From positions 1 through 49,107 of the forward strand of contig DWWX01000005.1 in assembly GCA_019119495.1 (NCBI GenBank): 49,107 nucleotides of DNA, read 5' to 3'. Source of the DNA: Candidatus Gemmiger stercorigallinarum (GTDB taxonomy: Bacteria; Bacillota; Clostridia; Oscillospirales; Ruminococcaceae). Below, one piece after another: positions 25,910 to 34,093 of the stretch (positions are counted from its first letter, which is position 1; each line of letters begins with the position of its first letter). The notes under the pieces are model-generated. The model did no database searches, had not been told where the DNA came from, and saw nothing but the letters and a program-made list of their open reading frames with translations. Made by a program: the position numbers and the translations under genes.

Positions 25910-27810
25910 CACAACGCACCCCCGATCACCATGCACAGCATGACCACCAGCGTCCCGGCCGAGACGATGACCGACGGCCGCATCAGCCGCCGCATGCCGA
26001 ACTCAAAGCGCATATACCAGTTGCTCAGATACAAATGCTCCGGCTCGCCGTAGCTGTTGACAAAATAGGTGTTGTCCCCCACGTTGGCGCCGCCCATGTA
26101 GATGGGCACATAGTCCCGGTGGGTGGTGCGGGTCAGAATGAACATCAGCGTGGGCACAAACAGCACCGACACCAGCATGATGGCCATGGTGGTCAGCACG
26201 TTCATGGACAAGACCTCGTGGGAAGCGCCGAACAGCGTGCGCACGATGGGGTCCACGATGCGGGACGACACCCACGGGAAAACCAGGCAGAGCAGCAGCG
26301 TGGCCCCCGCATGGACAAACATCGAGAGGTACTGGTCCTGATGGGTCCTGTCGGTGACAGGCTCCTTGGTGTGGTGCAGCGAGATCAGCTTGCTGAGCCA
26401 CTTGGTCCAGTACAGCATGGTGGTGGCGCTGCCATAGGCCAAAAACAATACCAGCAGGTAGTTGTCGGCGTCCACAAAGGATTTGAGCGCCACCCACTTG
26501 GAGATCAGCATGCCGAACGGCGCCAGATACATGCCCGCAATGCCGATGCCCATGATATAGGTCAGCCTGGGCAGGCGCAGCAGCAGGCCGTGCATCGCCT
26601 CGATGTCGCGGGTGCCCAGGCTGTTCTCGATGGAGCCCACCGCCTGGAACAGCATACTTTTGGCCACCGAGTGGAAGATCATCAGGAGCACCGCGGCCCA
26701 GACCGTTTCCTCCACGCCGATGCCGGCGCAGGCGACGATCAGCCCCAGGTTGGAAATGGTGGAGAAGGCCAGCACCTTTTTGCCGTCGTTCTGGGCAATG
26801 GCCATCATGCTGGCCACGATAAAGGTAAAGCCGCCAATGAACGCCACCATCATGCCGCCCAGGGTGCCGGCCAGCGCCGGGGCCAGGCGGATGAGCAGGT
26901 AGACGCCCGCCTTGACCATGGTGGCGCTGTGCAGCAGCGCGCTGGAGGGCGTGGGCGCGACCATCGCCCCCAGCAGCCAGGAGGAGAAGGGCATCTGCGC
27001 CGATTTGGTCAGCGCCGCAAAGGCCAGCAGCACCACCGGGATGGCCGCGCCGGACGTGACCACGTCGGTCAGCTGTACGGTGCCGCCGGTGGCCGCCGAG
27101 TAGACGATGGCAATGGCAAAGCCGAACCCGCCCAGCAGGTTCATCCACAATGCGCGGAAGCTGTTGTGGACGGCCTCCTCGGTGCGGGTGTAGCCGATGA
27201 GCAGGAAGGACACGACGCTGGTGACCTCCCAGAAGAAATACATCCAGACCAGGTTTTCGGACAAAACCAGGCCGAACATGGCCGCCAAAAACAGAAACAG
27301 CATCGAGAAGAAGAAGCCGCCGCGGTCCTTGTATTCCTTATGGTGTTCGTGGTAGGCCTTCATGTAGCCCACCGCGTAGATGCAGATAAAACCGCCCACA
27401 AACGCCGCGATGATGCACAGCAGCATGGCCAGGCCGTCCACCCGCATGTGGGTGGTCTTTTCCACCGGGTGGAAGATCTCGGACCAGGCCACCAGCAGCG
27501 TCTGCCCGGCCGAAAGCAGGATCACCGGGTATTTGCGGTGCCGGATGGACAGCGCGATGATCAGCCCCATCAGCACGAACTCGCCCGCCAGCATGGCCAG
27601 GTCAAGATAGTTGGTATAGATGCTTTCCGGCGCCAGAAACAGGGTCTGTTTGCCGGCGGACAGCCAGGCAGCCAGCAGCACCGCGGCCAGCAGCATCATG
27701 CCGGCGGCGGCCGCGTAGACCACCGCCGCGCGCGCCTTGCGGCTGCGGACCAGCGGCAGGACCACCGCCGCCAGCGCCGGCCAGGCGATCAAAATCGGTA
27801 TAACACCCAT
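25909..27810 (-). CDS. echA: Ech hydrogenase antiporter-like subunit A (NuoL-like)
   Basis: 633 aa, some 14 or more membrane helices. It is a NuoL/Mrp-type ion-translocating subunit with conserved segments MYFFWEVTSVVSFLLIGYTR, AQMPFSSWLLGAMVAPTPSSALLHSATMVKAGVYL, and lysines and histidines in helices (for example FHSVAKSMLF). It pumps H+ or Na+ using the energy of ferredoxin-dependent H2 formation. AGGAAAGGG lies 8 nt before ATG 27810; an upstream in-frame start at 27858 would sit at the transcription start. It is the first gene of the operon. Confidence 0.93.
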   Translation of the reverse strand: MGVIPILIAWPALAAVVLPLVRSRKARAAVVYAAAAGMMLLAAVLLAAWLSAGKQTLFLAPESIYTNYLDLAMLAGEFVLMGLIIALSIRHRKYPVILLSAGQTLLVAWSEIFHPVEKTTHMRVDGLAMLLCIIAAFVGGFICIYAVGYMKAYHEHHKEYKDRGGFFFSMLFLFLAAMFGLVLSENLVWMYFFWEVTSVVSFLLIGYTRTEEAVHNSFRALWMNLLGGFGFAIAIVYSAATGGTVQLTDVVTSGAAIPVVLLAFAALTKSAQMPFSSWLLGAMVAPTPSSALLHSATMVKAGVYLLIRLAPALAGTLGGMMVAFIGGFTFIVASMMAIAQNDGKKVLAFSTISNLGLIVACAGIGVEETVWAAVLLMIFHSVAKSMLFQAVGSIENSLGTRDIEAMHGLLLRLPRLTYIMGIGIAGMYLAPFGMLISKWVALKSFVDADNYLLVLFLAYGSATTMLYWTKWLSKLISLHHTKEPVTDRTHQDQYLSMFVHAGATLLLCLVFPWVSSRIVDPIVRTLFGASHEVLSMNVLTTMAIMLVSVLFVPTLMFILTRTTHRDYVPIYMGGANVGDNTYFVNSYGEPEHLYLSNWYMRFEFGMRRLMRPSVIVSAGTLVVMLCMVIGGAL

Positions 27811-27863
27811 AACGCACGCCCTTTCCTGGAGAAAAACCATCCAATGTGTCAAATCCAAGCCCC

Positions 27864-27892
27864 ATTATAGCCCCCTTTGCCGGGATTTACAA
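27864..27892 (-). promoter_or_regulatory. Promoter of the ech operon
   Basis: On the minus strand TTGTAA (27887-27892), 17-nt spacer, perfect TATAAT (27864-27869). The start would be near 27857, giving a leader of about 47 nt before echA. Confidence 0.7.
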
Positions 27893-27940
27893 GAGCGGTG
27901 GAAAGTTTTTGTCTATTTTTTCACAGGCAGTTTCTTCCGG

Positions 27941-27979
27941 GTGCTTGCGGCGGGTGCTTGCGGCGGGTGCTTGCGGCGG
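27941..27979 (+). repeat. Three perfect tandem copies of a 13-bp unit
   Basis: GTGCTTGCGGCGG is repeated at 27941-27953, 27954-27966 and 27967-27979. It lies between the ech promoter and the mazF terminator hairpins. Copy number in such units is often variable between strains. Confidence 0.85.
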
Positions 27980-28007
27980 GGCGGGCGCGGCGGCTTGCCG
28001 GCGCCGC

Positions 28008-28050
28008 CAAAAAGCAGGGCCTGCCGCGCTGCGAGGCCCTGCGGCAGGCC
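28008..28050 (-). terminator. T-run hairpin downstream of mazF
   Basis: GGCCTGCCGC (28018-28027) pairs with GCGGCAGGCC (28041-28050). On the minus strand it is followed by CTGCTTTTTGG. It is the second hairpin after mazF and probably the effective terminator. Confidence 0.7.
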
Positions 28051-28141
28051 AGGTGTTTCTGTGGTCTCGCGCCTGGTATCCGCTTCTTTTCCGCAAATTT
28101 CTCAGCACTATTGCTTTGTCAGCGGCATCCCGATCACAAAG

Positions 28142-28176
28142 CGCCCCCGCCTGCCGGGAAACGGCGGGCGGGGGCG
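28142..28176 (-). terminator. GC-rich hairpin at the mazF 3' end
   Basis: Arms 28142-28156 and 28162-28176 are nearly fully complementary. It starts about 15 nt after the mazF stop on the minus strand; only TTT follows, so termination may depend on the next hairpin. Confidence 0.55.
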
Positions 28177-28191
28177 TGCTGCGTATCGGGT

Positions 28192-28566
28192 TTATTCGGC
28201 GCTGTGGTGGTGGATGTTCTGGGACTGCAGCCCCATCGAGACGCCCAGCGCCTCGTCCACACGGCGCATGTCGTCGGGCGGGATGCAGCCGGCCTTCTCG
28301 CGCAGGCGGCGTTTGTCCAATGTGCGGATCTGCTCGGTCAGGACGATGCTGTCCCGCGAAAGGCCGCAGCGGTCGGCCCGCACGCCGATATGGGTGGGCA
28401 GGCGGTTTTTGTCCTGCCGCGAGGTGATGGCCGCCGCGATCACCGTGGGGCTGTGCCGGTTGCCCACATCGTTCTGGATGATAAGTACCGGCCGCACGCC
28501 CCCCTGCTCCGACCCGACCACCGGGCTGAGATCGGCATAGAAAACTTCCCCTCTGTGTACCTCCAT
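28192..28566 (-). CDS. mazF: MazF/EndoA-family mRNA interferase toxin
   Basis: 124 aa. Starts MEVHRGEVFYADLSPVVGSEQGG. Arg25 (GVRPVLIIQND) and Thr48 (AAITSRQDK) line up by position with the catalytic pair known from B. subtilis MazF (EndoA). This family cleaves single-stranded RNA at short motifs. ATG 28566 is chosen because GGGAGG lies about 9 nt upstream and the domain begins there. No MazE-like antitoxin ORF lies next to it: upstream on the same strand is an acyltransferase gene, then acpS. An antitoxin elsewhere, or a role outside classical TA, must be considered. Confidence 0.9.
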   Translation of the reverse strand: MEVHRGEVFYADLSPVVGSEQGGVRPVLIIQNDVGNRHSPTVIAAAITSRQDKNRLPTHIGVRADRCGLSRDSIVLTEQIRTLDKRRLREKAGCIPPDDMRRVDEALGVSMGLQSQNIHHHSAE

Positions 28567-28584
28567 GGTGCCTGCCTCCCTGCT

Positions 28585-28610
28585 CAAACAAGTTTGTTGC
28601 TAATAGTATA
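28585..28610 (-). promoter_or_regulatory. Possible mazF promoter -10 and inverted repeat
   Basis: In the 65-nt gap upstream of mazF an AT-rich TATACTAT (about 28602-28609) could be a -10, with TTGAAA at a suitable distance inside the acyltransferase 3' end. CAAAC/GTTTG (28585-28596) is a short inverted repeat between it and the ribosome-binding site, a possible operator. Confidence 0.35.
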
Positions 28611-28631
28611 AGCAGGAAGGCCGGGTTTCAA

Positions 28632-29771
28632 TCACCGGTCGGGGAAGATTTTGTCCAGCGCGCCCAGCGTTTCGTCGCCGCGGCGGCAGAGGGCGGCAAA
28701 CCATCGGCTGCCGCGGATGGGCCGCATCACAAGGCGCTCCCGCGCCAGGTCGATGGCGGTGCAGCCCAGGTAGACCGCCGCAATGACAAACAGCGCATAC
28801 CCCGCCGAGCCTGCATGGTCGGCGGTGCGAAACAGCCCCGTCCACAGCAGGCCCATCACCGCAGGGGTCTGGTGGATGACATAGACCCCCAGCGTGGCCG
28901 ACGCCAGCCGGTTGACGGCCCCCACACTGCCCAGCCGCAGTTTTTGGAAGGCGAAAAAGAAGGCCAGCGCGCACAGCAGGTTGGGCGCGGCGCCCAGGGC
29001 GGTGCGGTAGTATTCCAGGTACTGCATCACCTTGCCGCCCACGCCCAGCCACTGGGCCGCGCCCCGCCCGGCGGTCAGCGCCGCCACAAAGGCCAGCGCC
29101 AGCCAGGGCGCGGCGGGGGCCTGCATCAGCCGCGAAAGCCGGTTGTCCGGGTAAAAGCGCAGGTAGCCCACCAGCAGGTACAGGAACACAAAGCTCCACA
29201 GCCAGTCGCCGAAAATGCCGTCCTCGGCAAACAGGGTGGGATAGCCCACTAGGAACACCCCCACCGCCGCCAGCAGCCCCCGCATGGCCGGGCGGGGCGC
29301 GGCACGCAGCAGCAGGTTGAGCGCCGGGGACAGCAGCAACAGCAGGATATACTGGGCCACAAACCACAGCTGCTGGGTGCTGACCGGGAACATGGCCCAG
29401 CGCAGCGTGCCCAGGCCCACGCCGCTGCCGGGGATGAACCAGCACAGCAGCGTCAGCGGCACGGTGTACAGCCAAAGGCTCAGCCACAGCCCCAGCGCCC
29501 GCCGGGTGTGAAAGGGCTGGCGGCAGAGGAACCACGCCCCCAGCACCACAAAAATATCGCATCCCAGCCGGCTGCCCGCCCCCAGCGCCGAGAAGAACAG
29601 CGCGCGGGGCAGCGTGTCGTACACCGCGGCGCCCGACTGGCCGGCGTAGTGGTCGGCGATGATGAACAGCATGCACAGGATGCGCAGCAGCTCCAGGCCG
29701 CTTTCCCGGCCGGGCTTTTGCACAGCGGCGGGGCGGGCCGCGGCGGAGGGCATGGCGGCGGGCGCGGGCAT
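28632..29771 (-). CDS. Acyltransferase family 3 membrane protein
   Basis: 379 aa. After a 20-residue Ala/Pro-rich N-terminus comes LELLRILCMLFIIADHYAG, the acyltransferase-3 (OafA/WecH-like) first helix with its Arg and catalytic His. About ten membrane helices follow. The family O-acylates cell-surface polysaccharides or small molecules; the substrate here is unknown. ATG 29771 overlaps the acpS stop as TGATG, with a G-rich ribosome-binding site inside acpS. A GTG one codon upstream is possible. It sits between acpS and mazF, where other Firmicutes have alr and mazE. Confidence 0.85.
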   Translation of the reverse strand: MPAPAAMPSAAARPAAVQKPGRESGLELLRILCMLFIIADHYAGQSGAAVYDTLPRALFFSALGAGSRLGCDIFVVLGAWFLCRQPFHTRRALGLWLSLWLYTVPLTLLCWFIPGSGVGLGTLRWAMFPVSTQQLWFVAQYILLLLLSPALNLLLRAAPRPAMRGLLAAVGVFLVGYPTLFAEDGIFGDWLWSFVFLYLLVGYLRFYPDNRLSRLMQAPAAPWLALAFVAALTAGRGAAQWLGVGGKVMQYLEYYRTALGAAPNLLCALAFFFAFQKLRLGSVGAVNRLASATLGVYVIHQTPAVMGLLWTGLFRTADHAGSAGYALFVIAAVYLGCTAIDLARERLVMRPIRGSRWFAALCRRGDETLGALDKIFPDR

Positions 29772-30178
29772 CACAGGTCACCCCCCTGGGATCCGGCGGG
29801 CGGGTCGGGCTGTTCCAGCACCGCAAAGGCGCAGGCCAGGCCGGCCTCGTGGGTCAGGGACAGGTGGGCCGTGACCCGGTTGGCCGCCGCCCAGGCCGCG
29901 GCGCGGCCTTCCAGCGCATAGCAGGGCGCGCCGGACGCTGCCCGCAATACGCCGATCTCGGCCAGGGCAAAACCGGCCAGGCCGGTGCCGCAGGCCTTGA
30001 GGAAGGCCTCCTTGGCGGCAAAGTTGGCGGCGGCCGTCTGGGCGCGGGCAGCGCCGCGGCGGCTGTCCAGCAGCGCGCGCTCGGCCCCCGAAAAGACATG
30101 GGCGGCAAACCCCGCCCGCGAAAGGCTTTTTTCCATACGTTCGACCTGGCACAGGTCGGTGCCGATCCCCAGGATCAT
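29771..30178 (-). CDS. acpS: Holo-[acyl-carrier-protein] synthase
   Basis: 135 aa. It transfers phosphopantetheine from CoA to apo-ACP. The metal/CoA motifs are present: GIGTDLCQVERM at the start and FAAKEAFLKACGTG near 55-68, with LSLTHE late. ATG 30178 is preferred because AAAGGGGG lies 6 nt upstream; the ATG 6 nt earlier would abut that site. The last 15 residues are Pro/Gly-rich beyond the core. First gene of an acpS-acyltransferase-mazF run with its own promoter. Confidence 0.93.
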   Translation of the reverse strand: MILGIGTDLCQVERMEKSLSRAGFAAHVFSGAERALLDSRRGAARAQTAAANFAAKEAFLKACGTGLAGFALAEIGVLRAASGAPCYALEGRAAAWAAANRVTAHLSLTHEAGLACAFAVLEQPDPPAGSQGGDL

Positions 30179-30580
30179 GGGCATCCCCCTTTGCGTTCTG
30201 GCTGTTTTACGACCAGCCCCGGAAACGCTCCGGCGCCGTCTGCTTTCCGCCTCCCCCAAAGCCGCGCCTGCTGGCGCAGGGGCGGCCGGGCAGCACGGGC
30301 GGGGGCGGATATCGTATGTATTATGTCACATTTTGGCGGGATTGTAAACGGCGGGAAAAGGCGGCAGCGGGCAGGGCGGCCGTGCGGGCGGCGCGCTTGC
30401 AAATTTTCCGCGGGGCGCAGCCGCTTCCATAACTCCACCGCAAAATCACCCCAGATTTTTCACATTTGGAACCTATACTGGGCGGATAGACTGGGGTGTG
30501 GGGCGGCCGTGCCGGAAGGGCGGGCCGTCCCCGGCCCCCGTCTTTCCCCTGACCCCCATTGACAAAGGAGCGTGTGTGCT
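30179..30580. other. Divergent control region between acpS and the Gld-like ABC genes
   Basis: 402 nt with no convincing gene. It holds the acpS promoter (30320-30348, minus strand). A lone TATACT at 30474-30479 could be the -10 for the plus-strand ABC genes, but no good -35 is placed before it. AAAGGAG at 30564-30570 serves the ABC ATPase. Confidence 0.55.
30320..30348 (-). promoter_or_regulatory. Promoter of acpS
   Basis: On the minus strand TTTACA (30343-30348), a 17-nt spacer and CATAAT (30320-30325), preceded by TGA (extended -10). Both hexamers match 5 of 6. The leader would be about 135 nt. Confidence 0.75.
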
Positions 30581-31714
30581 TTGATCGAAGTAAGCCACCT
30601 GACCAAGCGTTACGGCAGCCACTGTGCGGTGGACGACGTCAGCTTCACCGTGGAGGACGGCTGCATCTACGGCCTGCTGGGGCCGAACGGCGCCGGCAAA
30701 TCCACCACCATGAACGTGGTGACGGGCTACCTGTCCCCCACCAGCGGCACCGTGCGCATCGACGGCCACGATATCGTGGAGGAGCCGCTGGAAGCCAAAC
30801 GCTGCATCGGCTACCTGCCGGAGCAGCCGCCGCTGTACACCGACATGACCGTGCGGGAGTACCTGCATTTTGTGGCCGAGCTGAAAGGTGTGTGCAGCAA
30901 GGCCGACCGTGCCGGGCAGATCGACCGCGCCATGGGCCGCACCGGCCTGGACGGCGTGATGGACCGGCTGATCCGCAACCTGTCCAAGGGCTACCGCCAG
31001 CGGGTGGGCATTGCCGCCACGCTGCTGGGCGCCCCCAAGGTCATCATTTTGGACGAGCCCACCGTCGGCCTGGACCCGGCGCAGATGATCGAGATCCGCA
31101 GCCTGATCCACGACCTGGGCAAGACCCACACCGTTATCTTGTCCAGCCACATCCTCAGCGAGGTGCAGGCCGTCTGCGACCAGGTGCTGATCATCGCCCA
31201 CGGCAGGCTGGTGGCCCAGGGCACGCCGGAGGAGCTGGCCGGCCGGCTGGCCGCCCGCGGCGTCATCTCGGCCACGGCGCTGGGCAGCCGCCAGGCGGTG
31301 CTGGACGCCGCCGGCCGGGTGCCGGGGCTGTCCCACCTGCAGGTCACCGCCGAGAAAGGCGGCGAGGTCAGCTTTACCGCCGCCAGCGAGGGCGGCCAGG
31401 ACCTGCGTGCGGCGCTGTCCCGCGCGCTGGCCGAGGCCGGCTGCCCCGTGACCAGCCTGACCAGCCAGACGCTGAGTCTGGAGGACGTGTTCCTGCAGCT
31501 GACCGAGAGCGAACCGGACGCCGCCGCGCCCGCCGCCCCTGCCGGGGAGACCGCCCCCGCCCCGGCCCCCGCCGGCAGCGCAGCCCCCGCGGAAGCATCG
31601 GATGTCCCCGCGGAAGCACCGGACGCCCCCGCGGAAGCACCGGACGCCCCCGCGGAGGCTGCCGAGACCGACGACGCCCCGGAGGCCCCTGCCGACCGAA
31701 AGGAGGGCGACTGA
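30581..31714 (+). CDS. Gld-like ABC transporter ATP-binding protein
   Basis: 377 aa. Walker A GPNGAGKS at 34-41, signature LSKGYRQRVGIA, Walker B VIILDEPTVGLDP, H-loop ILSSHIL. The ATPase core ends near 300; after an accessory domain comes a roughly 65-residue Ala/Pro/Glu/Asp-rich tail built partly from 7-residue repeats. The TTG at 30581 is the likely start: AAAGGAG lies 10 nt upstream and the protein then begins MIEVSHLTKRYG. A GTG at 30572 is too close to the ribosome-binding site. It is the first gene of a four-gene operon. The substrate is unknown. Confidence 0.88.
   Translation: MIEVSHLTKRYGSHCAVDDVSFTVEDGCIYGLLGPNGAGKSTTMNVVTGYLSPTSGTVRIDGHDIVEEPLEAKRCIGYLPEQPPLYTDMTVREYLHFVAELKGVCSKADRAGQIDRAMGRTGLDGVMDRLIRNLSKGYRQRVGIAATLLGAPKVIILDEPTVGLDPAQMIEIRSLIHDLGKTHTVILSSHILSEVQAVCDQVLIIAHGRLVAQGTPEELAGRLAARGVISATALGSRQAVLDAAGRVPGLSHLQVTAEKGGEVSFTAASEGGQDLRAALSRALAEAGCPVTSLTSQTLSLEDVFLQLTESEPDAAAPAAPAGETAPAPAPAGSAAPAEASDVPAEAPDAPAEAPDAPAEAAETDDAPEAPADRKEGD
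31584..31668 (+). repeat. In-frame 21-bp tandem repeats in the ABC ATPase tail
   Basis: About three and a half copies of a 21-bp unit (core CCCGCGGAAGCACCGGACG) encode PAEAPDA-type heptads. Two copies are identical and others differ by a few bases, which suggests recent slippage expansion inside the gene. Confidence 0.8.
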
Positions 31715-31717
31715 GTT

Positions 31718-32581
31718 ATGAAAGCCATCTTTAAGCGGGAGACCCGCAGTTATTTCACCAGCGTGGTGGGCTATGTCATCATTGCGGCCACCTTTGCCTT
31801 TATCGCCCTGTACTACGCCGCCAACAACCTGATCTACGGCTCGCCGGACTTTGCGGTGGTCTTGTACTCCACGCTGCTGGTGATGCTGTTCATTTTGCCG
31901 GCGCTGTCGATGCGCAGCTTTGCCGACGAGCGCCGCAACAAGACCGACCAGCTGCTGCTTACCAGCCCGGTCAGCATCCCGGCCATTGTGCTGGGCAAGT
32001 ACCTGGCCCAGCTGGCGGTGTTTGCGGTGCCGGTGGCGCTGGCCGCCGTGCTGCCGCTGACCATGGGGCTGTTTGGCACCGTGTCCTACGTCAGCGCCTA
32101 CGCCGCGCTGTTCGGGTATTTTCTGGCCGGTGCGGCCTGCATCGCCGTGGGCACCTTTGTGTCGGCCCTGACCGAAAACCAGATTCTCTCTTACCTGGCC
32201 ACCTTTGCGGTGCTGCTGGTCTGCTACATGATGAACAGCATCCAGACGCTGTTCACCAGCGGCAACACCATGGCGTTCATCGTGTTCGGCATTGTGCTGG
32301 CGGTGGCTGCGGTGCTGGTGGGCCTGCTGTGCAAAAACGTCACCGCGGGCAGCGCGGTGTTCTGCGTCGGCGCGGCGGCGCTGGTGCTGCTGTTCCGGCT
32401 GCGGCCCGCCTGGCTGCTGGAGGCCTTCAACGCCGTGCTGGACGCGCTGGCGCTGTTTGACCCCTTCCTGGACTTTGTGGGCGGCATGTTCACCATCTCC
32501 GGTGTGGTGTACTATTTCTCTGTCATCGCGCTGTTTTTGTTCCTCACCGGCCAGGCGCTGGAGCGCCGCCGGTGGAACTGA
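31718..32581 (+). CDS. Gld-like ABC transporter permease
   Basis: 287 aa, six or seven membrane helices. It starts MKAIFKRETRSYFTSVVGYVI and carries ALSMRSFADERRNKTDQLLLTSPVS, a hallmark of the ABC-2/GldF-type permeases where this cytoplasmic loop contacts the ATPase. AAAGGAGG at 31699-31706 and a 3-nt gap from the ATPase stop show a tight operon. It probably dimerises with itself or with the GldG-like partner. Confidence 0.9.
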   Translation: MKAIFKRETRSYFTSVVGYVIIAATFAFIALYYAANNLIYGSPDFAVVLYSTLLVMLFILPALSMRSFADERRNKTDQLLLTSPVSIPAIVLGKYLAQLAVFAVPVALAAVLPLTMGLFGTVSYVSAYAALFGYFLAGAACIAVGTFVSALTENQILSYLATFAVLLVCYMMNSIQTLFTSGNTMAFIVFGIVLAVAAVLVGLLCKNVTAGSAVFCVGAAALVLLFRLRPAWLLEAFNAVLDALALFDPFLDFVGGMFTISGVVYYFSVIALFLFLTGQALERRRWN

Positions 32582-32598
32582 GAGGAGGCTTGGGACCG

Positions 32599-34062
32599 AT
32601 GAATCTTTTCCGCAAAACGCCCCGCAGCGGCCAGGCGCAGCCTTCGGCCGCGCAGAAGGCCGGCAGCGCCCGTGTGCTGAAAAACGGCGCCTACGCGGCC
32701 ATCCTGACCGCTGTGGTGCTGGCCGCCGTGATCCTGGTCAACCTGCTGGTGCGGGCCCTGCCCACCAAATACACCGAGTATGACATCTCCACCACCGGGC
32801 TGTTCACGCTGAGCGACACCACCAAAAACCTGCTGGCCGGCCTGGACCGGGACGTGACCGCCTACTACCTGGGCGAGACCGGCAACGAGGACACCAACAT
32901 CACCCGCATCCTGGACCGCTACGCCGGCGAGAGCAGCCACTTTACCTGGCAGCAGCGGGACCCGGTGCTCTACCCCACCTTTGCCCAGCAGTACGGCGCG
33001 GAGAATGCCAGTTCCAGCAGCGTCATCCTGGTCTGCGGCGACCGGTCGGTGGTGGTGGACTATTCCAGCCTGTACGAGGTGGACTACAACACCTACTACA
33101 CCACCGGCAGCCTGAACTACACCTTTATGGCGGAGTCGGCGCTGACCGGGGCCATCTCCCGCGTGACCAGCGACAGCAGCTATCTGCTGTACCAGCTGTC
33201 CGGCCACGGCGAGCTGGAGCTGGGCACCGACCTGACCGAGACGCTGACCAACGCCAACGTGACGGTGGAAAGCCTGAACCTGCTTTCAGCCGGCAGCATC
33301 CCGGAGGACGCGGCGGTGCTGCTGATCAACACGCCGCAGGTGGATTACTCGGCGGATTCCATCGCGCTGCTGCGCAGCTACCTGGAAGGCGGCGGCCGCC
33401 TGCTGGTGACCACCAGCCTGACCTACGACACCCCCAACCTGGACGCCCTGCTGGCCGAGTACGGCCTGAGCCGCCAGAGCGGCCTGCTGGTGGACACCGA
33501 CGCCAACTACTACGCGGCCAACTACGCCCCCACCTACCTGCTGCCCGCCATGCAGGTCAACGACATCACCGCCGGCGTGACCAGCGGCATGATGGTCTTT
33601 GCGCCCATCTCGCAGGGCATTTTGACCGACAGCGAGAACGAGGACATGACCTACACCTCGCTGCTGAGCACCAGCAGTTCGGCCTTTGCCATGCAGGACT
33701 ACGAGAACGCCACCACAGCCACCCCCGGCGAGAACGACCCCACCGGCAGCTTTGACCTTGCCGTGGCCGCCGAGAGTGCATCCACCGGCGCCAGGGTGGT
33801 GTGGATCGGCTGCCCCAACATCTTTGTGTCCGAGATCGACCAGATGGTGTCGGGCGGCAACTCGCAGCTGCTGGGCAGCATCGTCAACTGGTTCAACGGC
33901 GAAGAGAACGCCGTTGCCATCGACGGCAAGAGCATGTCGGCCCAGAGCCTGTCGGTGCCCGGCACCGCCGTGATCGGGCTGGGGCTGCTGTTTGTCATCG
34001 TGCTTCCGGTGGCCTGCATCGTGGCGGGCGTGGTGATCTTTGTCATCCGCCGCCGCAGGTAA
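32599..34062 (+). CDS. GldG-like ABC-associated transmembrane protein
   Basis: 487 aa. One membrane helix near the N-terminus (about 30-50) and one at the C-terminus (about 458-482) enclose a large extracytoplasmic region. The segment LSDTTKNLLAGLDRDVTAYYLG near 70-90 and VDYSADSIALLRSYLEGGGRLLVTTSL fit the PF09822 'ABC-type uncharacterized transport' (GldG) family. The start ATG 32599 is supported by GAGGAGG at 32582-32588. Gene order ATPase-permease-GldG-DUF4340 is a known Firmicutes/Bacteroidetes arrangement with unproven substrate. Confidence 0.88.
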   Translation: MNLFRKTPRSGQAQPSAAQKAGSARVLKNGAYAAILTAVVLAAVILVNLLVRALPTKYTEYDISTTGLFTLSDTTKNLLAGLDRDVTAYYLGETGNEDTNITRILDRYAGESSHFTWQQRDPVLYPTFAQQYGAENASSSSVILVCGDRSVVVDYSSLYEVDYNTYYTTGSLNYTFMAESALTGAISRVTSDSSYLLYQLSGHGELELGTDLTETLTNANVTVESLNLLSAGSIPEDAAVLLINTPQVDYSADSIALLRSYLEGGGRLLVTTSLTYDTPNLDALLAEYGLSRQSGLLVDTDANYYAANYAPTYLLPAMQVNDITAGVTSGMMVFAPISQGILTDSENEDMTYTSLLSTSSSAFAMQDYENATTATPGENDPTGSFDLAVAAESASTGARVVWIGCPNIFVSEIDQMVSGGNSQLLGSIVNWFNGEENAVAIDGKSMSAQSLSVPGTAVIGLGLLFVIVLPVACIVAGVVIFVIRRRR

Positions 34063-34093
34063 GCGGCCACCATCCGGCAAGGGAGGATCTGCC

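Larger units (their letters stand above)
27811..28191. other. Intergenic region between ech and mazF
   Basis: 381 nt with no credible gene. From left to right: the ech promoter (27864-27892), a 13-bp unit repeated three times (27941-27979), a GC-rich stretch, a T-run hairpin (28008-28050) and a second hairpin just after the mazF stop (28142-28176). The long overlapping readings on both strands here are low-complexity shadows. Confidence 0.6.

Noticed and set aside
22535-27810. Ech genes as a partial complex I (NuoBCDHIL)
   Set aside because: The large subunit keeps both NiFe CxxC pairs, which NuoD lacks. Gene order is that of echA-F, and no NuoE/F/G, A, J, K, M or N genes are present.
30181-30259. 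A 27-residue longer N-terminus for AcpS
   Set aside because: The extension is Arg/Ser-rich and has no ribosome-binding site. AAAGGGGG fits ATG 30178, where the AcpS fold begins.
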